Shown piece by piece: positions 45,348-48,930 of a DNA stretch of 48,930 nt. The translations under genes and the position numbers were made by a program. The stretch is from a virus. Position 1 is the first letter of the stretch; each line of letters opens with the position of its first letter. The DNA lies in the IMG/VR virus record IMGVR_UViG_3300048997_000141, positions 1-48,930 of that record. One strand, 5' to 3'. Below the pieces are notes generated by a model that searched no databases, was not told the DNA's origin, and saw only the letters and a list, made by a program, of their open reading frames with translations.

Positions 45348-47658
45348 GATTGATCTCCATCACCGAAGCCAGCACCGTCGCCGGAAGCGGGTCGTCCTGC
45401 TGGTAGAACACGCGGCCGTAATCGTCCCAGGCGCTGGTCGCGATCGTTCGCTCATCTAGCGACACGAAATCGGTCGGGCCGAGGCTGTAGGTTGTGTCGG
45501 TGATCGGCTGAAGAAACGCTGGGTCACTCCCGACTTTCAGCCCACGCGTCTCATTCAGCCGCGACACAACTGCCTGAATTTCCTTCCGCCGGCCCTGTAA
45601 CGTCTCGCCCCCGGTTACCTCGACCGGCAGGGTTTGCAACTGCGCCTGGAATGGTAAGCCCACAATGACGATCGAGGCAGGCATTGCAAGTGCAATCTGC
45701 CCGCCCACTACAATCGTCGGTGGCAGCACAACTCCGTCGGCGACCACGGCCACGGTCTGGCCCTCAAGATGGGATAGCCCACCCACAGTCGAGACCGGAG
45801 TTCCCGGCCCAATGCCGACTCCCGAGTCCACGCACCACGCTGTTGCCGGCCCAGCGGCATAGTTCCGCGTTGCCATCAGTTCGACACATCGGACAGACTG
45901 CCCATTTAGCGTCCGGTTGACGATCATGTAAAGACTGTCTTCTTTCCCGTCCACTGATGGGATGGTCGCGACCGACTCGACTGTCCCAGCGGTATCATGC
46001 CGAGCCCAGCCAGCCAACTGCTGTTCCTGCAGATACGTTAGCGACAGCAACGTGCCATCATCGCGGACGGCCCAGATTACTTTGAACGGCTCTTCAACGT
46101 AGGCCATCTCGACGATCTGGTGGCCGTAGAACAGGTGGTTGGAATAGATTGTGGTATCAACACCAGTGTAGATGTTGGCGTAGAAGTTGTAGGAAAGGTC
46201 GCGGACGGCGTTGCCCTTCTGCTGAACGTAGAGGATGTTGAAGTTAATGACGATCGGTGGAACGTCCGCGCAGCCGGTTGCTGACTGTGGCGTAGCCGTT
46301 GCATTGGTCGGCGTAAGCGGTGTGTTCTGGCCACCACCCGATAGCTGCCACAGCCCGCCGCCGGTGAAAATCACCAGGCCTCCCGGCATCGCAACCATCC
46401 ACTTGATATCGTTGATTTGGTTGGACGAGAGAGTGAAATTAAAGCTGTCGGTATCGACGACAGGCGTGGTGGTGTCAAAGTTGTTGAAGAGGCCCGGTCG
46501 CGATCCCCACAGTGTGGTTGGCTTGTTCGCTGTGGCTGCAAAGACTCGGCGCTGCTGATAGTAGCCGCAGACGCTGGGATAGTCACCCGGCCCAGGGAAA
46601 GGGTTAAAGTGCGTGGGTGGGACTTTGGTGAAGTCGGCTACAACGTTGTTGTCGATAAAGCCGCCGCCAGTGTGGTCGGCATTCCCGACGTAGCCCATCT
46701 CCGCGCCGGTTTGCACAGTGTTACCGGCAAACGCAGCTGTGCGATAAACGTTATAGTGATCGACAGGCAGCGCCGGCCCGGTCCACCCAAGGAAGTTACT
46801 CGCCTGCACAACACCCATATTATAGATGGAACCGCCAGACAACGTCAACGTTGTTGCTGGCAGACTTTCTTCGCCGGTCGCATCTACTGACGTGACAGTA
46901 TATTGGTAGACCGCAGGGGCTGGTGTGCTTGGTGCTGTCGGAGCTGACTGTGTAACCGACACCAACGTCGGTGGCAGCACTTTGGCCGCGAAGGTGATCG
47001 TGATGAAGGTCCAGTCGGTATACGAAAGACGAGTGAGGTTGTACGGCGGGTAGCTCGGATGCGTGAGTGTGATAACATCGAGGAACTGAGTGTATTTAAG
47101 CACTGCGAGATCGGCCGCCGCAAACGGCGAGACTGCCGTGTACACGCGGGCGACAGTGCCGACGGCTGCTCCAACCGGAATGTTAGTATTGCCGAAGATA
47201 TTTCCGACGGTGATTATGTCTCCCGCTACAGCCATTACCGGATACAGTTCACCATCCAGCTGCGGGTTGCCTGTTCCATTATAGAACAGCAAATCGCCCA
47301 CAGCAAAGTTGTGGCCAACAGCAGTTACCTGTAACGGGTTTGTGCTTGGAAATGCACTGAGCGCGAATGCGGGTTCGGTCACATACCCTGCGCCGACAAT
47401 CACCCGCATATAGTGATCGCCAAATTCCAGCACCGCGCCCTGCGTTGCTGAGAACTTGAACGGGATCAGCCGCGCAACGGATTTCGTATACCCTATATAC
47501 TTCGTGCCCGCGCGAGTACTTGCCCCTCCGCGGTAGTCCACAAAGAAGTTCCGCATAACCCGCGCGCCAGTTTTGTACTTCGCGAGGTCGGTTCGGCCGA
47601 GGAGGGTGGGGCTAACCTCTCCGGTCGAGAATGAATTTTGGATAAGGCGGTTGGTCAT
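45337..47658 (-). CDS. Tail tubular protein B-like (nozzle) protein
   Basis: The 773-residue product starts MTNRLIQNSFSTGEVSPTLL, then GRTDLAKYKTGARVMRNFFV and DYRGGASTRAGTKYIG. This opening is highly conserved in the nozzle/tubular B-like proteins of podoviruses. An Fn3-like block (VYQYTVTSVDATGEESLPAT, about residues 247-266) sits in the middle. Later parts are beta-rich. It should form the tail nozzle below tail tubular A. It overlaps A by 4 bp. Confidence 0.85.
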   Translation of the reverse strand: MTNRLIQNSFSTGEVSPTLLGRTDLAKYKTGARVMRNFFVDYRGGASTRAGTKYIGYTKSVARLIPFKFSATQGAVLEFGDHYMRVIVGAGYVTEPAFALSAFPSTNPLQVTAVGHNFAVGDLLFYNGTGNPQLDGELYPVMAVAGDIITVGNIFGNTNIPVGAAVGTVARVYTAVSPFAAADLAVLKYTQFLDVITLTHPSYPPYNLTRLSYTDWTFITITFAAKVLPPTLVSVTQSAPTAPSTPAPAVYQYTVTSVDATGEESLPATTLTLSGGSIYNMGVVQASNFLGWTGPALPVDHYNVYRTAAFAGNTVQTGAEMGYVGNADHTGGGFIDNNVVADFTKVPPTHFNPFPGPGDYPSVCGYYQQRRVFAATANKPTTLWGSRPGLFNNFDTTTPVVDTDSFNFTLSSNQINDIKWMVAMPGGLVIFTGGGLWQLSGGGQNTPLTPTNATATPQSATGCADVPPIVINFNILYVQQKGNAVRDLSYNFYANIYTGVDTTIYSNHLFYGHQIVEMAYVEEPFKVIWAVRDDGTLLSLTYLQEQQLAGWARHDTAGTVESVATIPSVDGKEDSLYMIVNRTLNGQSVRCVELMATRNYAAGPATAWCVDSGVGIGPGTPVSTVGGLSHLEGQTVAVVADGVVLPPTIVVGGQIALAMPASIVIVGLPFQAQLQTLPVEVTGGETLQGRRKEIQAVVSRLNETRGLKVGSDPAFLQPITDTTYSLGPTDFVSLDERTIATSAWDDYGRVFYQQDDPLPATVLASVMEINLGD

Positions 47659-48410
47659 AGGGCGAGCAGCGGTCCATAGGGTGTCCAGAACTGGTCAAGC
47701 CCGGAGATATTATAGTAGTCGCGCACACGTATCCAGTCCGGCGTGTGGTCGATTACGTCAGTGTCCTGATTAGCATCGAGTAGCCGCGCCTGCATGATTG
47801 CGTCGTTAGCGATCTGTAGCCGTTGCTGCGCCAACTTCAAATCCCCACTGAGGGTTTGCGCGAGCTGCGCGGCCAGCCCGTGGATAATGGCGGTAGTGAA
47901 CGAAGCATCCCACAGCCGCGGGTCTAGAATATCGCGGATGTAAACCACTGACGGCGATGAATAATTCGTCAGGATCACTCGTTCGATGACGAAGTTCACC
48001 AGCAGATTATCAACGCGAAATGGGAGCGGGCTCTGCTGACAGCCGACACCGACCGGCCAAATTGAACTAACCGCAATCGCATCGCTCGGGTAGGCGAAAG
48101 CATAAACCCAAGGTGCTGGCACGGGTGCGGTCGCGAACGCGAAGTCACTGCTAAACGACACATCGAACGTATCGTTGGCTGTAGTTACGCCCGGCCCTTG
48201 TACCACCTCCAACAGCGAGTTAACACTTGCGAAACTCCATCGGGCCGCTCGCAGCACCGACAGCCGGACCTCGTCGTAAAAAAGGCCGCACTGGTATGCG
48301 GCCTCCCCGGTGTCATTCAGTGCAAGGATACGAGATCGACCCTTCGCCAGCGCAAGCGCCTGGTTCCAAATCTTCAGTACATTTGCATCATAGTCTGCCA
48401 CGGCACTCAA
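47655..48410 (-). CDS. Tail tubular protein A-like (adaptor) protein
   Basis: The 251-residue product starts MSAVADYDANVLKIWNQALA, then ALNDTGEAAYQCGLFYDEVR and VLRAARWSFASVNSLLEVVQ. This is the helical adaptor pattern of T7 gp11-like proteins. Middle and end parts (ILDPRLWDASFTTAIIHGLA, DLKLAQQRLQIANDAIMQAR) match. It joins the portal to the nozzle. It overlaps the small exported gene by 23 bp. Confidence 0.82.
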   Translation of the reverse strand: MSAVADYDANVLKIWNQALALAKGRSRILALNDTGEAAYQCGLFYDEVRLSVLRAARWSFASVNSLLEVVQGPGVTTANDTFDVSFSSDFAFATAPVPAPWVYAFAYPSDAIAVSSIWPVGVGCQQSPLPFRVDNLLVNFVIERVILTNYSSPSVVYIRDILDPRLWDASFTTAIIHGLAAQLAQTLSGDLKLAQQRLQIANDAIMQARLLDANQDTDVIDHTPDWIRVRDYYNISGLDQFWTPYGPLLAL

Positions 48411-48558
48411 CCTTTGCTTGCGCCGGCTCCCAGGTGCCGTTCACCGGCACCTCTGCCCTCGCAACCTTTCCGCACCACGCGGACTCGATCCGCACTTCGT
48501 GCTTCTCGCAAGCTCCACTAACCGTAAGGCAAAGTGAGATGACAGCGGCAGTCAACAT
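48388..48558 (-). CDS. Small exported protein
   Basis: The 56-residue product starts at ATG 48558, overlapping the lipoprotein stop (TAATG). It begins MLTAAVISLCLTVSGACEKH, a signal peptide-like segment, followed by a mature part with AWCGKV and VECRGRL Cys residues. The Cys after SGA makes a weak lipobox, so it may be a small lipoprotein or disulfide-bonded periplasmic protein. With the upstream lipoprotein it may form a spanin-like pair. Confidence 0.6.
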   Translation of the reverse strand: MLTAAVISLCLTVSGACEKHEVRIESAWCGKVARAEVPVNGTWEPAQAKVECRGRL

Positions 48559-48800
48559 TACTGTACCGTGCCGCCAGCCACCAGACAAGCAGTGTTACTA
48601 ATTGCGTAGCGGACGGTCTTGCGGCCGCCAAGCCCAGCCACTGCACAAGCGATCGGTGCAGCCACGGACTCGACTGCGCGAAGATCGGCGGCTGCGTTCT
48701 GGAATGCCAGTTGGGTGGCCGGGTTATTAAGCTGAGCGCAACCACTGAGGGCGAACGCAGCGACAACCATACCACATTTTTTTGATGAAAGCCATATCAT
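48558..48800 (-). CDS. Lipoprotein
   Basis: The 80-residue product starts at ATG 48800 behind GGGAGGG (7-nt spacing). It has a clear lipobox: basic start SSKKCGMVV and then AFALSGC, with Cys at residue 20. The mature part (AQLNNPATQLAFQNAAADLR then AVESVAAPIACAVAGLGGRK) is Ala-rich and helical. Phage outer-membrane lipoproteins may be spanins or exclusion factors. Here it lies between the end-spanning protein and the small exported protein. Confidence 0.78.
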   Translation of the reverse strand: MIWLSSKKCGMVVAAFALSGCAQLNNPATQLAFQNAAADLRAVESVAAPIACAVAGLGGRKTVRYAISNTACLVAGGTVQ

Positions 48801-48801
48801 G

Positions 48802-48930
48802 CTATCGCCCTCCCATTCCCGTTCGACCAGTTGCATGTTGCATCGTCGGATCGGTCGGCTCCGCGCCACGAATTTCGCCCGTCTGATACCCATGCACAAT
48901 GAACCCGAAGATGATCAGGCCAAGCCGTAC
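48802..48930 (-). CDS. Late protein spanning the contig ends, C-terminal part
   Basis: This is the continuation of the gene that starts at 182 on the minus strand. The frame runs VRLGLIIFGFIVHGYQTGEI then RGAEPTDPTMQHATGRTGMG and stops at TAG (48804-48802). The first seven bases shown here repeat those at the window start, so residues V-R-L are shared. It ends just before the lipoprotein ATG. Read alone it has no start codon. Confidence 0.75.
   Translation of the reverse strand, partial: VRLGLIIFGFIVHGYQTGEIRGAEPTDPTMQHATGRTGMGGR
48923..48930. repeat. 8-bp terminal direct repeat (copy 2 of 2)
   Basis: AGCCGTAC repeats positions 1-8 exactly. See the first copy: collapsing them restores a gene across the ends. 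Confidence 0.85.

Noticed and set aside
1-48930. Prophage or temperate lifestyle, CRISPR arrays, tRNA genes
   Set aside because: No integrase, repressor, attachment site, repeat-spacer array or tRNA cloverleaf was recognised on either strand by eye.

Overview
The window reads as the complete genome of a short-tailed (podovirus-like) tailed phage. Its head proteins (Bbp16-, Bbp17- and Bbp19-like), head-to-tail portal and tail lysozyme resemble those of Bordetella phage BPP-1 and relatives. The GC-rich sequence and the style of the small early proteins suggest a proteobacterial, probably alphaproteobacterial, host; this is inference. I see no integrase, CI-type repressor, phage RNA polymerase, tRNA or reverse transcriptase. 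The phage is therefore probably virulent, depends on host RNA polymerase, and carries no visible diversity-generating retroelement. The first 8 bases recur as the last 8. Collapsing this repeat restores a 100-residue gene across the ends, so the contig is a circularised or permuted genome of about 48,922 bp.

The map has two arms. The rightward (+) early arm runs from about 14.7 to 35.86 kb. The leftward (-) late arm starts at about 14.35 kb, runs down to 1, continues from 48.93 kb and ends at 35.85 kb. The arms diverge at a promoter region (14.33-14.70 kb) and converge on a shared hairpin at 35.83-35.87 kb that overlaps both last stop codons.

Early arm: 14.7-24 kb is a dense string of small proteins, mostly joined by ATGA, GTGA or TAATG overlaps. 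It includes several Cys-rich proteins, tiny membrane peptides, DNA-binding-like proteins and two mosaic proteins. From 24 to 35.9 kb lies the replication and recombination module: UvrD-like helicase, a RecB/Cas4-type nuclease with a four-Cys cluster, a Sak4-like ATPase, an SSB-like protein, a ParB-methyltransferase fusion, a uracil-DNA-glycosylase/3'-5' exonuclease fusion, a DUF7768-like protein, the family A polymerase and a P-loop helicase-like protein. The exonuclease domain is split between two genes, with the DUF7768-like gene between them.

Late arm, in transcription order: small terminase candidate, coiled-coil protein, iron-permease-like membrane protein, glucosaminidase endolysin, large terminase, tail fibre, small linker, portal, large tailspike, two small proteins, scaffold, major capsid, cement protein, small acidic protein, two Sec-exported proteins, holin-like protein, the end-spanning protein, a lipoprotein, a small exported protein, tail tubular A and B, a GNAT-like protein, and internal virion proteins including a lysozyme and a 1,923-residue polyvalent protein with an ADP-ribosyltransferase-like segment.

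Early transcription units carry a recurrent start element, AAAGGACC followed 3-6 nt later by ATG. Several have extended -10 promoters, and one promoter contains a palindrome in its spacer.
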